Below are positions 1 through 9,051 of a stretch of DNA of 64,000 nucleotides, piece by piece; within the stretch, counting starts at the first letter, position 1, and each line of letters begins with the position of its first letter. The notes beneath the pieces were generated by a model. That model saw nothing but the letters and a program-made list of their open reading frames with translations. It was not told the DNA's origin and did not search any database. The stretch comes from Paraburkholderia polaris (lineage in GTDB: Bacteria > Pseudomonadota > Gammaproteobacteria > Burkholderiales > Burkholderiaceae): positions 1 to 64,000 of the forward strand of contig NZ_JABBGJ010000003.1 of NCBI RefSeq assembly GCF_012927345.1. Direction: 5' to 3'. Both the position numbers and the translations under genes were made by a program.

Positions 1-224
1 AAGAGCACTGCCACAGCGGCCTGAAGTATGTGAGTCCGGGGCAGCGGCACCGCGGCGAAGCCGACGAGCTTCTGGCCCGACGGCGTGCGCTGTACGAAGA
101 CGCGCGCCTGCAGAACCCCGCACGCTGGTCAGGTGCCATCCGCAACTGGCACCTGACAGACGCGGTCTATCTGAACCCGGAGCGAACCCACGCCTCGGCC
201 GGAATGTATAAGCACGCAGCGTAA
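1..224 (+). pseudogene. Transposase C-terminal fragment (IS3-like integrase-core type), cut by window edge
   Basis: The frame is open from the first bases of the window (reading E-H-C-H-S-G-L-K-Y) and ends at 224. The 'LKYVSPGQRHRGEADELLARR' type segment followed by '...NWHLTDAVYLNPER' is the usual tail of DDE transposases of the IS3/integrase-core group. Only about 73 C-terminal residues are visible, so the catalytic DDE residues lie upstream of the window. I cannot say whether the element is intact outside the window. Family assignment is by recognition of the tail only. Confidence 0.65.
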
Positions 225-463
225 CGGTTCACGCGACAACTACCTTGACACACACCGGCGGCGGCAAAGAAAGTAAGTGCCTGCCCCGCACAGGGGCGAC
301 GCTAGTAGACCACTAACAAATCAAGGAAAGGCCAAGAATCCGGATCAAGGAAAGCCCAACGCCGCAGCCCAACAAACGAAACAAGCGCCGCGCAGGCAAA
401 CAAATCAAGAAAAACCCAACGCCGCATGCAAACAGAAAGTAAGCGCCGCACAGGCAAAAACCC
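225..463. repeat. Intergenic stretch of degenerate direct repeats
   Basis: After the transposase stop there is a motif resembling a recurrent Burkholderia intergenic element (a 'ggcaaagaaagtaagtgcc' block and then a 'cccgcacaggggcgacgc' block). It is followed by three imperfect copies of a unit like 'caaatcaaggaaagcccaa' plus 'cgccgc', at about 315-345, 345-370 and 400-428, and by a second shorter 'agaaagtaagcgccgcac' block near 434. No convincing gene was found. The link to other Burkholderia genomes is from memory. Confidence 0.4.
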
Positions 464-1663
464 CTAACTTCTAACCCTGGCAGGAAGCCCCAAATGATTC
501 CAAGCCGCCAGCCCGGCAAAACCAACCCCAGCAACACTAACCCCAATCCACCCAAAGGTCGGCCAAACCACAGCACCGACCCCCGACCCCACGGCACCGC
601 CAATAAAATACGCCACCATATAAACCGTATTCACCCGACTCCGCGCTTCCGGCTTCAACGCATAAATCCGCGATTGATTGGAAATCTGCGCAGCCTGCAC
701 ACCAACATCGAGGATGATCACGCCGATCACCAATCCAGCAATGCTCTTCGCCGACAAGGCGAAAACAACAAACGAAATCGCCACCAGCACAATCGACACC
801 GTGATAATCGCGTGCGGTCCGCGTCGGTCGGAAAACTTGCCCGCGAGCGGCGCGGCCATCGCCCCCGCGGCACCGACGATCCCGAATAACCCAGCCGCCT
901 GCGGCCCAAGATGAAACGGTGCGCCCGCCAGCAATAACGCCAGCACCGACCAGAAAATGCTGAACGCCGCGAACATCGCGGCCCCGGTCAATGAGGCTTC
1001 ACGCAGCGCGCGATGCTCGACCACCAGGTGCCACATCGAGACCAACAGCTTGCCGTACGGCAACGTCGACGTCGGCTTACTCTTCGGCAGACGCATGATG
1101 ATCACCACCGCCAGCACCAGCAGCGCGACAACCGAAGCGCCGAACACGGCACGCCAGCCGAAATACTCGGCGACAAACCCCGCCGCGGTCCGCGCCAGCA
1201 AAATCCCCAACAATAGTCCACTCATCACGGTGCCAACGGCATGGCCACGTTCGGATGCGGGCGCGAGTTCGGCCGCGAACGGCACGGCCTGCTGCGCGAT
1301 CGTGGCGAGCACACCAATCGCGAGGCTCGCGACAATCAACACCGACAGCGTCGGTGCCGCGGACGCCAGTACCAGCGCGAGGCACATGCCCGCGATCTGC
1401 AACAGGATCAGGCGGCGGCGATCGAAGCGGTCGCCGAGCGGCGCCAACAGCAGCATCCCGGCTGCGTAGCCGAGCTGCGTCACTGCCGGCACCGCGCCGA
1501 CCCACGACGCGCTGTTCGGAAACGACAGCCGCAAATTGTCGAGCAGCGGCTGGTTGTAGTAGATATTTGCGACTGCCACACCGGCAATCGTCGCGAGCAG
1601 AAGCAGCAAGCCGCGCAACGACCGGTCGGCGGAAGCAGGAGTAGAAGCTTCGGATGTGGACAT
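464..1663 (-). CDS. MFS transporter, probable drug/metabolite exporter
   Basis: A 399-residue protein with about 12 hydrophobic segments. It has the MFS loop 2-3 signature (GDRFDRRRL, about residue 75) and the matching second-half motif (GKFSDRRGPH). 'NIYYNQPLL' near the N terminus is typical of the YnfM/YybF-like exporters. The frame stays open upstream to a TTG at 1705, but the ATG at 1663 (M-S-T-S-E-A-S) gives the normal family N terminus; neither start has a strong ribosome binding site. It is transcribed away from the DUF2569-like gene. The substrate is unknown; this family often exports drugs or arabinose-like compounds. Confidence 0.85.
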   Translation of the reverse strand: MSTSEASTPASADRSLRGLLLLLATIAGVAVANIYYNQPLLDNLRLSFPNSASWVGAVPAVTQLGYAAGMLLLAPLGDRFDRRRLILLQIAGMCLALVLASAAPTLSVLIVASLAIGVLATIAQQAVPFAAELAPASERGHAVGTVMSGLLLGILLARTAAGFVAEYFGWRAVFGASVVALLVLAVVIIMRLPKSKPTSTLPYGKLLVSMWHLVVEHRALREASLTGAAMFAAFSIFWSVLALLLAGAPFHLGPQAAGLFGIVGAAGAMAAPLAGKFSDRRGPHAIITVSIVLVAISFVVFALSAKSIAGLVIGVIILDVGVQAAQISNQSRIYALKPEARSRVNTVYMVAYFIGGAVGSGVGAVVWPTFGWIGVSVAGVGFAGLAAWNHLGLPARVRS

Positions 1664-1827
1664 GAGAGGAGACCATCGACGGACCGGCCCATGCACGGTC
1701 CTCAAGCGTGCCGATCATACCGGAGCAGGAAGGATCGTGCTGACGGCCGCGGAACGCCTCGCAGACAAAATGAGATGGTCGTTCGGTTTTCGTTCGTAGA
1801 ATCGGCACGCGCAATAAGATCCATCAC

Positions 1828-2325
1828 GTGACCGATTTCATGAACACAACCTCGAAACCCGAACCCCGACAAATCAGCGGCTGGCTGCTCATCGCCCTGA
1901 TCTGCCTCGCCGCATGGGCGTTCTCAACTGCGGTCGCATTGCGCGATCCGCTCAAACTCATGCTCGAATGGGAGCTGCTGGCAGTATTCGTGCGCCCTGA
2001 AACTCATGGTTGGTATCGCACCGTGATCGCGATGGTCGGCTGCGACGTGATCATTGGGTCGTTCATCGTTGCCGGCGCAGGCTGGCTTGCGCTGCTCGCA
2101 AGGCGAAAATCGGCGCGCTTTCCCGTACAGGTGCAGGCGTGGTTATTAGCCATTGTGATCATGCGAACCGTTGCCTACCTGCTCGGCGACCACATGACCC
2201 ACGCCATTGGCGTCGACATCACCATTCCATTCGATGGCTTCGTGCAGGCCGTCGTCGCTGCCGCGCTGGGGATACCGTATTTCAGGCTGTCCCGGCGCGT
2301 ACAGCAAACTTTTGTCGCTCCCTGA
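1828..2325 (+). CDS. DUF2569-like integral membrane protein
   Basis: A 165-residue protein with four predicted membrane segments: 'GWLLIALICLAAWAF' near residue 18, a segment near 70-90, one near 105-118 and one near 135-150. The layout (GGWL-type opening, four helices, acidic loop) resembles DUF2569/YdgK proteins. The start is GTG at 1828; an ATG four codons later (1840) is an equally good choice. It is a single gene, followed tail-to-tail by the phosphodiesterase. No biochemical function can be assigned. Confidence 0.6.
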   Translation: MTDFMNTTSKPEPRQISGWLLIALICLAAWAFSTAVALRDPLKLMLEWELLAVFVRPETHGWYRTVIAMVGCDVIIGSFIVAGAGWLALLARRKSARFPVQVQAWLLAIVIMRTVAYLLGDHMTHAIGVDITIPFDGFVQAVVAAALGIPYFRLSRRVQQTFVAP

Positions 2326-2343
2326 ACCAGCGAGGCGACACCG

Positions 2344-3171
2344 TCAATCGATCAAGTCGCCTTCAGGTTCGTAAAACGGATACGGCCCATCCGCTGTATC
2401 GACATACGCGTGATGCGTGACGATGCCCGTCGCCGGGTCGTAGCGATGCAGCGCATACGCGGGCGGTTCCATCACGAACGCGGAGGGCGCATCCTCGCGC
2501 AGATCGAGCCCGACCTGATGCGCGGGCGCCGGCACCGCCGACGCAATCGTGCCGGCAAAACGCACGAACATCGGCCGATGCACATGCCCGCAAATCACCC
2601 GTTCGACGTTCGGATAACGCGCGATCAATGCGGCGAGCCTGTCGGCGGCTGCGGGGTCAAGGCGCAATTCATCCATATGACCGATGCCGCAAACGAACGG
2701 CGGATGGTGCAGCGCGACCACCGTCGGCTTGCCTTGTGCCGCATCGAGTTGTGCCTCGAGCCACGCGAGCCGTGCGTCGCACAGATTGCCGGCGCTTTCG
2801 CCTGGCACCATCGAATCGAGCGCGATCATCCGCAGCGGTCCGACATCAACCGCGTATTGCACGAACTCGCCACCACTGTGCAATTCTGCGCGATCGGGAA
2901 ACGCCGCGCGCAACGCAGCGCGTTCGTCGTGATTGCCCACCATCAGGAAGTAGGGAATGTTGAGCGGCGCGAGCAGAGTTTTGAGGTGCTCGTACTGCTC
3001 CGGATCGCCCTGATCGACGAGGTCGCCAGTCATGACCACAGCGTCGGGGCGCGGCTCCAGCGCATTGAGCGCGGCGACAGTGCGCGCGAGATAGGCACTG
3101 GTGTCGACGCGGCGGTAAGCCAGCGCGCCGGGCCGTTTGATATGCAGGTCGCTAATTTGAGCCAGCAGCAT
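2344..3171 (-). CDS. GpdQ-type class III phosphodiesterase (probable glycerophosphodiesterase)
   Basis: A 275-residue calcineurin-like metallophosphatase. The binuclear metal ligands fall almost exactly at the numbering known for Enterobacter GpdQ: D8 and H10 (SDLH), D50 (TGD), N80-H81 (GNHD), H156 (LHHPP) and the GHVH pair at H196/H198. GpdQ hydrolyses glycerophosphodiesters to glycerol 3-phosphate and an alcohol. CpdA-type cAMP phosphodiesterase is the alternative and shares the fold. The start at 3171 has an AAGGAA site 8 bases upstream, better than the in-frame start at 3204. It is the last gene of the importer operon, 45 bases after the ATPase. That location supports a role in processing the imported substrate, probably in the cytoplasm since no signal peptide is seen. 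Confidence 0.85.
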   Translation of the reverse strand: MLLAQISDLHIKRPGALAYRRVDTSAYLARTVAALNALEPRPDAVVMTGDLVDQGDPEQYEHLKTLLAPLNIPYFLMVGNHDERAALRAAFPDRAELHSGGEFVQYAVDVGPLRMIALDSMVPGESAGNLCDARLAWLEAQLDAAQGKPTVVALHHPPFVCGIGHMDELRLDPAAADRLAALIARYPNVERVICGHVHRPMFVRFAGTIASAVPAPAHQVGLDLREDAPSAFVMEPPAYALHRYDPATGIVTHHAYVDTADGPYPFYEPEGDLID

Positions 3172-3216
3172 GGGGAATTCCTTTATATGGCGCGCTAAAA
3201 GCACAGCGCAGCGTCA

Positions 3217-4263
3217 TTACGATAGCGCAATCAGCGCGTCCTGCGCGATTGAAATCCCGACCGGCGTGCCGCGCGCGAGTTCTACCCGGCCCGCGACGTC
3301 GATCAGCAAAGCATCCGGTGCGGCGCCGCCAATCGTCAGCCGGGTGCGTTCGCCGAGAAACGCCGTGCCTTCGATATTGCCGTGCAATTGGGCGTTGGCG
3401 GGATCGGCGAGGTACGCGTCTTCGGGACGAAAGAAAAATTCGTGAGCTGTGCTTGTGTGCGCGGGGCCTGAGGGCAGCGGTACGGCGCCGCCGGTCGTCG
3501 TTAGCAGGCCATCGCGCCGCTCGCCCGCCAGTCGGTTGATCGTGCCGACGAATTGCGCGACCGTGCGATTCGCTGGACGGTAGTAAATGTCGCGCGGCGA
3601 ACCGATCTGCTCGATGCGCCCGGCGCTCATCACGACGATGCGGTCGCCGAGTTCCATCGCTTCGGCCTGATCGTGGGTCACGTAGACGGTCGTGATGCCC
3701 AACTCGCGCAGCAGCGTATTCATCTCGCTGCGTAAGGTGTCGCGCAAACGCGCGTCGAGTGCGGTGAGCGGTTCGTCGAGCAGTAGTACGCGAGGTTGCA
3801 CGGCGAGCGCGCGCGCCAAAGCAACGCGCTGACGCTGGCCACCCGAAAGCTGATCGATCGGTTTGTCCGCGTGGGCAGTGAGACGCATCATCGTGAGCAA
3901 TTCGTCGACGCGTTGCCGTGCGGTTTCAGCCGGCACCCGTTTGATCTTCAGTCCGTAGGCGATGTTGCCGCGCACGGTCAGGTTCGGAAACAGCGCATAG
4001 TTCTGAAACACCATGCCGACCTGGCGTTTTTCGATTGGCAACGCGGTGACGTCTTCATCGCCGAAAGCGATGGAGCCGCCGGCGTCGGGTGTTTCGAGAC
4101 CTGCGATCATGCGCAGCGTGGTGGTCTTGCCGCAACCGGACGGGCCGAGCAGCACCAGTGTCTCACCGGCGCCGATGTGCAGATCGAGCGGGTCGAGCAC
4201 GCGCGTGCCGCGAAACGTTTTCGCGCATTGCGTGAGCGTGATGGGAACGGAGTCGAGTTTCAT
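3217..4263 (-). CDS. ABC importer ATP-binding protein
   Basis: A 348-residue ATPase. It has Walker A GPSGCGKTT (about residues 41-49), Q-loop 'FQNYALFPNLTV', signature LSGGQRQRVALARAL, Walker B LLLDEP, H-loop THDQ, and a C-terminal regulatory TOBE-like region (about 285-345). This is the PotA/FbpC/UgpC class that energises uptake. Its ATG overlaps the stop of the second permease (ATGA at 4260-4263), so translation is probably coupled. The neighbouring GpdQ-type phosphodiesterase suggests a phosphodiester substrate such as glycerophosphocholine; this is inference, and spermidine- or 2-aminoethylphosphonate-type substrates remain possible. Confidence 0.9.
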   Translation of the reverse strand: MKLDSVPITLTQCAKTFRGTRVLDPLDLHIGAGETLVLLGPSGCGKTTTLRMIAGLETPDAGGSIAFGDEDVTALPIEKRQVGMVFQNYALFPNLTVRGNIAYGLKIKRVPAETARQRVDELLTMMRLTAHADKPIDQLSGGQRQRVALARALAVQPRVLLLDEPLTALDARLRDTLRSEMNTLLRELGITTVYVTHDQAEAMELGDRIVVMSAGRIEQIGSPRDIYYRPANRTVAQFVGTINRLAGERRDGLLTTTGGAVPLPSGPAHTSTAHEFFFRPEDAYLADPANAQLHGNIEGTAFLGERTRLTIGGAAPDALLIDVAGRVELARGTPVGISIAQDALIALS

Positions 4264-5174
4264 GGCGTGGGCGTCGGTGTAGGCTTCGAACGGGAGGCAG
4301 CGATGCGCTTTTTCCCCGCGTTGCGCTGGCCGGTCGCATCGACGCCGAGCCATTGCATCGCGACGAGCAGCGGCATCGTCATGATGAAAAACAGAATCGT
4401 GTAGGCGCTGCCGATTTCGATGCGTAACGACGCATAGGTGTCGGCGAGACCGACCGGCAGCGTCTTGGTGTCGGGCGTGTGCAGCATCCACGTCAGGTTG
4501 AATTCGCCGATCGAGAGCGTCAGTACTGCCAGCGCACCGGCGACGATCCCTGGCCGCGCATTCGGCAGCACGATCGTTATGAAGCGTTGAAAGAAGCTCG
4601 CGCCGAGGCTCGCCGCGCCTTCTTCGAGCGTGCGCAGATCGCTGCTCGCGCACACTGCAGCGACCGCGCGCACCATGAACGGCAGCGTGAAAACCACGTG
4701 TCCGACGACGATAAACGCGACGCTCATGCGAAACATCGTGAAGCCGCCGTAGACCACCAGCAGCGCCAGCGCCGAAGCGAGGCCGGGCAGGGCGATCGGC
4801 AGCACCAGAAACTCTTCGATGATGCGGGAGAGTCGCGTTTTGCTGCGCGCAAGCACGTAGCCGGCGGGCACGCCAGTCAGCAGCGTGATCAGCAAGGTCG
4901 CCGCGGCCACTTCGAGCGAGAGAAATACCGAGCCGTGATACTGCGTCCACACTTCGCTGAGCCAGCGCAGCGTGAGTCCGCTCGATACGCCTTTGAAATA
5001 GTTGACTGTGAGGCCGGCCATGATCGACATCACGATCGGCACGATCAGAAACGCGCACAGCAGCAGCGTAACGAACCACTGACCTGCTGCCAGCCAGGTG
5101 CGTGACGTGGGTAGCCTGAGCCGCCGCGCGCGCCGCTTTGCAGTCGGCTGAAGGGGAGAACTGATGGAATTCAT
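4260..5174 (-). CDS. ABC importer permease, second subunit
   Basis: A 304-residue inner-membrane protein with six predicted helices. It has the binding-protein-dependent transport EAA loop ('EEGAASLGASFFQRFITIVLP', about residues 190-210), which contacts the ATPase. The C terminus ends in an odd low-complexity TP repeat (P-T-P-T-P-T-P). The chosen ATG at 5174 opens M-N-S-I-S-S-P. In-frame GTG codons at 5201 and 5210 are alternatives, and the 5210 GTG would overlap the upstream stop as GTGA. The downstream ATPase start overlaps its stop, giving a tightly packed permease-permease-ATPase unit. Confidence 0.88.
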   Translation of the reverse strand: MNSISSPLQPTAKRRARRLRLPTSRTWLAAGQWFVTLLLCAFLIVPIVMSIMAGLTVNYFKGVSSGLTLRWLSEVWTQYHGSVFLSLEVAAATLLITLLTGVPAGYVLARSKTRLSRIIEEFLVLPIALPGLASALALLVVYGGFTMFRMSVAFIVVGHVVFTLPFMVRAVAAVCASSDLRTLEEGAASLGASFFQRFITIVLPNARPGIVAGALAVLTLSIGEFNLTWMLHTPDTKTLPVGLADTYASLRIEIGSAYTILFFIMTMPLLVAMQWLGVDATGQRNAGKKRIAASRSKPTPTPTP

Positions 5175-5206
5175 CGAAGTCTTGTCATCGGGTTTGGACA
5201 CACCGC

Positions 5207-6031
5207 TCACGCGCTTGCCGCGACAGCCGAGCCGCTCACACTGCGAGCGAACGCCAGCACGGCCCATGTAACGATGCCGAGCACGATCGAGAGGCCCGCC
5301 GCCGTCACCATGTTCGCGTTCAGCGTGAACTCGGTGTAGATGGTCATCGGCAACACGTCGATGTCGGTGGCCAGTGTGAAGGCGGTGCCGAAGGCGCCCA
5401 TCGCGGTCGCGAAACATACCGCGCCTGCCGCGATCAAGCCCGGCGACAACGCGGGCAACACGATGTCGCGCGTGATACGCCATGGCGATGCGCCGAGCGA
5501 ACGTGCGGCTTCTTCGAGCGAGGCATCGAGCTTGGTTGCCGATGCCATCACGGTGACGATCACGCGGGGAATCGAGAAGTACAGGTAGCCGAGAAAGAGG
5601 CCGCTCATCGAGTAAGCGAACACCCAACGGTCGCCGGTGAGTTTCAACGACAACGCACCGATCAAACCCTGGCGTCCTGCCAGCATGATCACCATGAAAC
5701 CGACAACGACGCCTGGGAATGCCAACGGAAACGTCAGCAACGCGAGCAGCGTACGCTTGAGTGGAAACTCACGACGCGCCAGCAGCAGGCCGGCGATCAC
5801 CGAGAGCACCAGCGTCGCCGCCGTGACCGCTGCGGATAACACCACGGTCGCGCCAAGGCTCGACATGTAGCGCGGATTCGTTAGCATCGCGCGATAGGTC
5901 GCGAACGCGTGGCCGTCGCCGCTGATTTGCGCGAGCGCACCCATCGGCAGCAGCCAGAAAGCGATGAAAACCGCCAGCGCCGGCGCAATCAACGCGATGC
6001 GCCAGCGCAGCGGGAACGTGACGTCGTTCAA
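5207..6031 (-). CDS. ABC importer permease, first subunit
   Basis: A 274-residue protein with six predicted membrane helices and the EAA motif ('EEAARSLGASPWRITRDIVLP', about residues 170-190). It forms the translocation pore with the second permease. The ATG at 6031 overlaps the stop of the binding protein by four bases (ATGA, 6028-6031), showing a translationally coupled operon. The family is that of Fe3+, spermidine/putrescine and 2-aminoethylphosphonate importers, so sequence alone does not fix the substrate. Confidence 0.9.
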   Translation of the reverse strand: MNDVTFPLRWRIALIAPALAVFIAFWLLPMGALAQISGDGHAFATYRAMLTNPRYMSSLGATVVLSAAVTAATLVLSVIAGLLLARREFPLKRTLLALLTFPLAFPGVVVGFMVIMLAGRQGLIGALSLKLTGDRWVFAYSMSGLFLGYLYFSIPRVIVTVMASATKLDASLEEAARSLGASPWRITRDIVLPALSPGLIAAGAVCFATAMGAFGTAFTLATDIDVLPMTIYTEFTLNANMVTAAGLSIVLGIVTWAVLAFARSVSGSAVAASA

Positions 6032-7107
6032 TGCATCACCTGCAGATAACGCTCACCGAAACTCGACTGTTTCTCGGCCATTTTGCCGAAGTCGACCGGC
6101 TTGGCGCGGGCATAGTCGCTTGCGGGCAGAAATTTGGCGGCGGTTTCAGGGCTCATTGCATTCGCGCGCACCGGACGCAGATAGGCTTCGGCCCACAATT
6201 TCTGGCCTTCGTCCGACAGCACGAAATCGAGCACCTTCTTGCCGTTCGCTTCATGCGGCGCGCCCTTCACGAGACTCATCACATATGGCACCGAGATCGT
6301 GCCTTCCTTCGGAATCACGAATTCGACGTTGGCGTGATCCTTGTACTTCGCGCGGTAGGCGTCGAAGTCGTAGTCGAGCAGGATCGGGATTTCGCCGGAC
6401 ATCACGCGCGCATAAGCGGTTTGCTTCGGCACGATCGGCGCGTTGGCCTTCAGCTTGCGGAACCAGTCGAGGCCCGGCTCGAAGTTATCGAGTGTGCCGC
6501 CGAGCGCCTGATTCACCGCGACCGCGCCTGCATAGCCGACAAACGCGCTCGACGGATCGAGGTAGCCGATCATGCCTTTGTACTCGGGCTTCAGAAGGTC
6601 GGCCCACGAACGCGGGACCGGCTTGCCTTCAAGCGCGTCCTTGTTGACGAAAAAGCCCAGCGTGCCCGAGTGGATCGTGAACCAGTAGCCTTGCGGGTCC
6701 TTCATGTTCGCCGGAATGTCGTCCCAGTGCGCGGGCTTGTACGGCTGGATCACGCCTTTGTCTTTCGCCTGGAACGCCGACGATACGCCGAGATACACCA
6801 CGTCGGCGACCGGGCTCTTCTGCTCGGCCATCAGTTGCGCTATCGATTGACCGGAGTTCTTGTTGTCGAACGGTACGCGGATGCCGGTCTTTTGCTGGAT
6901 TGCCTTGATCTGACTCGCCCAGTCGGCCCACTCGGGCGGGCAGTTGTAGCAGATTGCGGTTTCGTCGGCATGGGCCGCTTGCGGCGCGACGGCTGCGAGC
7001 GCGGCGGTGACGATCATGCCGGTCGACAGCGCGGTGGCCGTGGTGCGGCCGAGGCGGCGCCAGAGCGGCTTGATCGATGAAGCAAAGCGTGTTGAAGAAC
7101 GGATCAC
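6028..7107 (-). CDS. ABC importer periplasmic substrate-binding protein
   Basis: A 359-residue extracellular solute-binding protein (family 1 type, related to Fe3+/2-AEP/polyamine binding proteins). An N-terminal signal peptide with a hydrophobic core around residues 26-45 ends at AAHA-DE. The mature region opens with 'AICYNCPPEWADW' and contains 'DVVYLGVSS' and 'GYWFTIHSGTLGFFVNKDA', typical of the class. An AGGAG site lies about 10 bases before the ATG. It follows the LacI gene by 66 bases and precedes the two permeases. Ligand is unproven; the operon partner phosphodiesterase points to a glycerophosphodiester. Confidence 0.9.
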   Translation of the reverse strand: MIRSSTRFASSIKPLWRRLGRTTATALSTGMIVTAALAAVAPQAAHADETAICYNCPPEWADWASQIKAIQQKTGIRVPFDNKNSGQSIAQLMAEQKSPVADVVYLGVSSAFQAKDKGVIQPYKPAHWDDIPANMKDPQGYWFTIHSGTLGFFVNKDALEGKPVPRSWADLLKPEYKGMIGYLDPSSAFVGYAGAVAVNQALGGTLDNFEPGLDWFRKLKANAPIVPKQTAYARVMSGEIPILLDYDFDAYRAKYKDHANVEFVIPKEGTISVPYVMSLVKGAPHEANGKKVLDFVLSDEGQKLWAEAYLRPVRANAMSPETAAKFLPASDYARAKPVDFGKMAEKQSSFGERYLQVMH

Positions 7108-7173
7108 TGCGGATCTCCTGGAGAGGAAGGGAGCGGGTGGTTCGGGATTCGAATTGGATGACTACGCAAGCGA

Positions 7174-8229
7174 CTATGCAAACGGCCTCTCGGCAGCCGC
7201 CGAAGTTTCGTCGTGGTTCGAAATCGCCGCGATGGTGGCGCCTTCGCGCAAGCTGTGCGGCAACGTCAACGTGAGCGACGTTTCCCCTGATGTTTCGTAA
7301 GTACCGGTTACGCGGGCCAGCAAACGCCGCCAGGCCGCGCAGCCGATCTCGCGATTCGGCGCGCAGACGCTTGCCAACGGCGGCGACAGCAATTCGCCCA
7401 TCGCGAGTCCGTCGAAGCCGAGAATCGACATGTCGCGCGGAATCTGCAGACGCGCACGGCGCAGGCCGCGCATCACGACCATCGCGAGCAGGTCGTTACT
7501 GCAGAAAAGGGCGGTGGGCCGGTTCGGGCCGCTGGTCAGATGAGCGAGCACGGACGGCGACAGTTCGTCGGCGTTGAAATCGACTTCGAGCGCGGGCGCA
7601 GGGATGAGGCCGGCCTGCTGCATCGCCTGCGCGTAGCCGAGGTGCCGCTGGCGCGCGCGGTCCGAGGCGGCCAGCGTGCCTGCGAGCATCAGGATGCGGC
7701 GATGGCCCTGCGCGATCAGCATGCGTACGCCGTCGAAGGCGGCGAGGCGGTTGTCGACCGAGACCGACGGACGCCGCACGGTGTCGTTATGCATTAGCAC
7801 GTAGAGCAGGCCGGCGCGGTCGAGCTCGTCAAGCAGCGGGTGGGTATCGGCATCGGCGACGGTCAGGATCAGGCCTTCCACGCGATGTTCGCGCAGCGTT
7901 TCGATGGCGTGGCGCTCGCGGTCGGCATCGTACTGGGTGGTCATCAGCATGAGCCGGTAGCCTTGCGCCGCGGCGAGCTCGTCGATGCCTTGCAGGGATT
8001 CGGCGAACACGGGGTTGGCGAGGGTCGGCAGGATCACGCCGATGAGGCGCGTGCGCTCGCCGCGCAGCTGTCGGCCTAGCGGGCTGGGGCGGAAGTTAAG
8101 GGCGTCGATGGAGTGACGCACTTTGTCGAGCGTGACCGGGTTTACGGTGTGCGGCGCGTTGATCGCGCGCGAGACCGTGGCGATGGAGAAGCCCGCGTGG
8201 GCGGCGACGTCTTTGATCGTTGGGATCAT
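7174..8229 (-). CDS. LacI-family transcriptional regulator of the importer operon
   Basis: A 351-residue repressor-type protein. Its N-terminal helix-turn-helix ('TIKDVAAHAGFSIATVSRAI', residues 3-22) and hinge helix ('PLGRQLRGERT') are followed by a periplasmic-binding-protein-like effector domain (about 62-330). It is the first gene of the minus-strand unit LacI-SBP-permease-permease-ATPase-phosphodiesterase. A LacI-type palindrome lies about 20 bases upstream of its start (8248-8255), so it probably controls itself and the whole operon. The inducer is likely the imported compound or its breakdown product (inference). Confidence 0.9.
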   Translation of the reverse strand: MIPTIKDVAAHAGFSIATVSRAINAPHTVNPVTLDKVRHSIDALNFRPSPLGRQLRGERTRLIGVILPTLANPVFAESLQGIDELAAAQGYRLMLMTTQYDADRERHAIETLREHRVEGLILTVADADTHPLLDELDRAGLLYVLMHNDTVRRPSVSVDNRLAAFDGVRMLIAQGHRRILMLAGTLAASDRARQRHLGYAQAMQQAGLIPAPALEVDFNADELSPSVLAHLTSGPNRPTALFCSNDLLAMVVMRGLRRARLQIPRDMSILGFDGLAMGELLSPPLASVCAPNREIGCAAWRRLLARVTGTYETSGETSLTLTLPHSLREGATIAAISNHDETSAAAERPFA

Positions 8230-8242
8230 GGTTTCCGCTCAG

Positions 8243-8259
8243 GTTGTAAACGTTTTCGT
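8243..8259. promoter_or_regulatory. Candidate LacI-family operator
   Basis: The sequence 'ttgtaaacgttttcgtg' has the perfect 8-bp palindrome AAACGTTT at 8248-8255 with a central CG, the hallmark of LacI/PurR-type operators. It lies about 20 bases upstream of the LacI start, where it would cover the promoter of the regulator and of the transport operon behind it. No protein-binding data are available from sequence. Confidence 0.6.
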
Positions 8260-8354
8260 GAGCGGATTATCGGGAAGGTTTATGACTTCCGGATGACTTC
8301 AATTTTGTCCTTGGCGGGCGGGGTGGGGATGGACAGCGGCTGGATTGCCCCGGT

Positions 8355-8383
8355 TTGGCGCGCTCGCCGGGCAATGGTAGAAT
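8355..8383 (+). promoter_or_regulatory. Sigma-70-type promoter of tRNA-Leu
   Basis: TTGGCG at 8355-8360 and TAGAAT at 8378-8383 are separated by 17 bases. They sit 26 bases upstream of the tRNA 5' end, as expected for a stable RNA promoter. Confidence 0.55.
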
Positions 8384-8409
8384 TCGCGTCCACACGCGGT
8401 TCTACCCCT

Positions 8410-8494
8410 GCCGGGGTGATGAAATTGGTAAACATAGCGGACTTAAAATCCGCCGCTTCACAGCTTGCCGGTTCGAGTCCGGTCCCCGGCACCA
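8410..8494 (+). tRNA. tRNA-Leu(UAA)
   Basis: An 85-base tRNA with a 7-bp acceptor stem (GCCGGGG pairing with CCCCGGC), anticodon stem-loop GCGGA-CTTAAAA-TCCGC giving anticodon TAA, a long class II variable arm, a T-arm GCCGG-TTCGAGT-CCGGT and an encoded CCA end at 8492-8494. The long variable arm and the anticodon identify leucine. Confidence 0.95.
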
Positions 8495-8583
8495 GTCCAC
8501 CATCCGCATTACTCTCCCCGAAAGTCAGGCAATCGCGTGCTTTGCGGCTCGAAGCCTTATAAGGTAAGGCGCGCAGCGGGTTC

Positions 8584-8840
<257 letters not shown>

Positions 8841-9051
8841 TCGAAACTCGGTCGGGACTGACGCGCAGTGTCATAGATTCCTATCGGCTAGCGACGCGAC
8901 GCGGCGCAGCCAAATAGATTGAGGGGTGCCCACGTGCGCGCGCCCAAATTCGCAGTCTGTGTTGGCAGTCGCAGTCTGCCGTCATCCGTATTCTGGTAAA
9001 TTTAGAGGCGAGGGACAGCAATAGTTCTCAGATGAATCCACGAGGTGTGTG

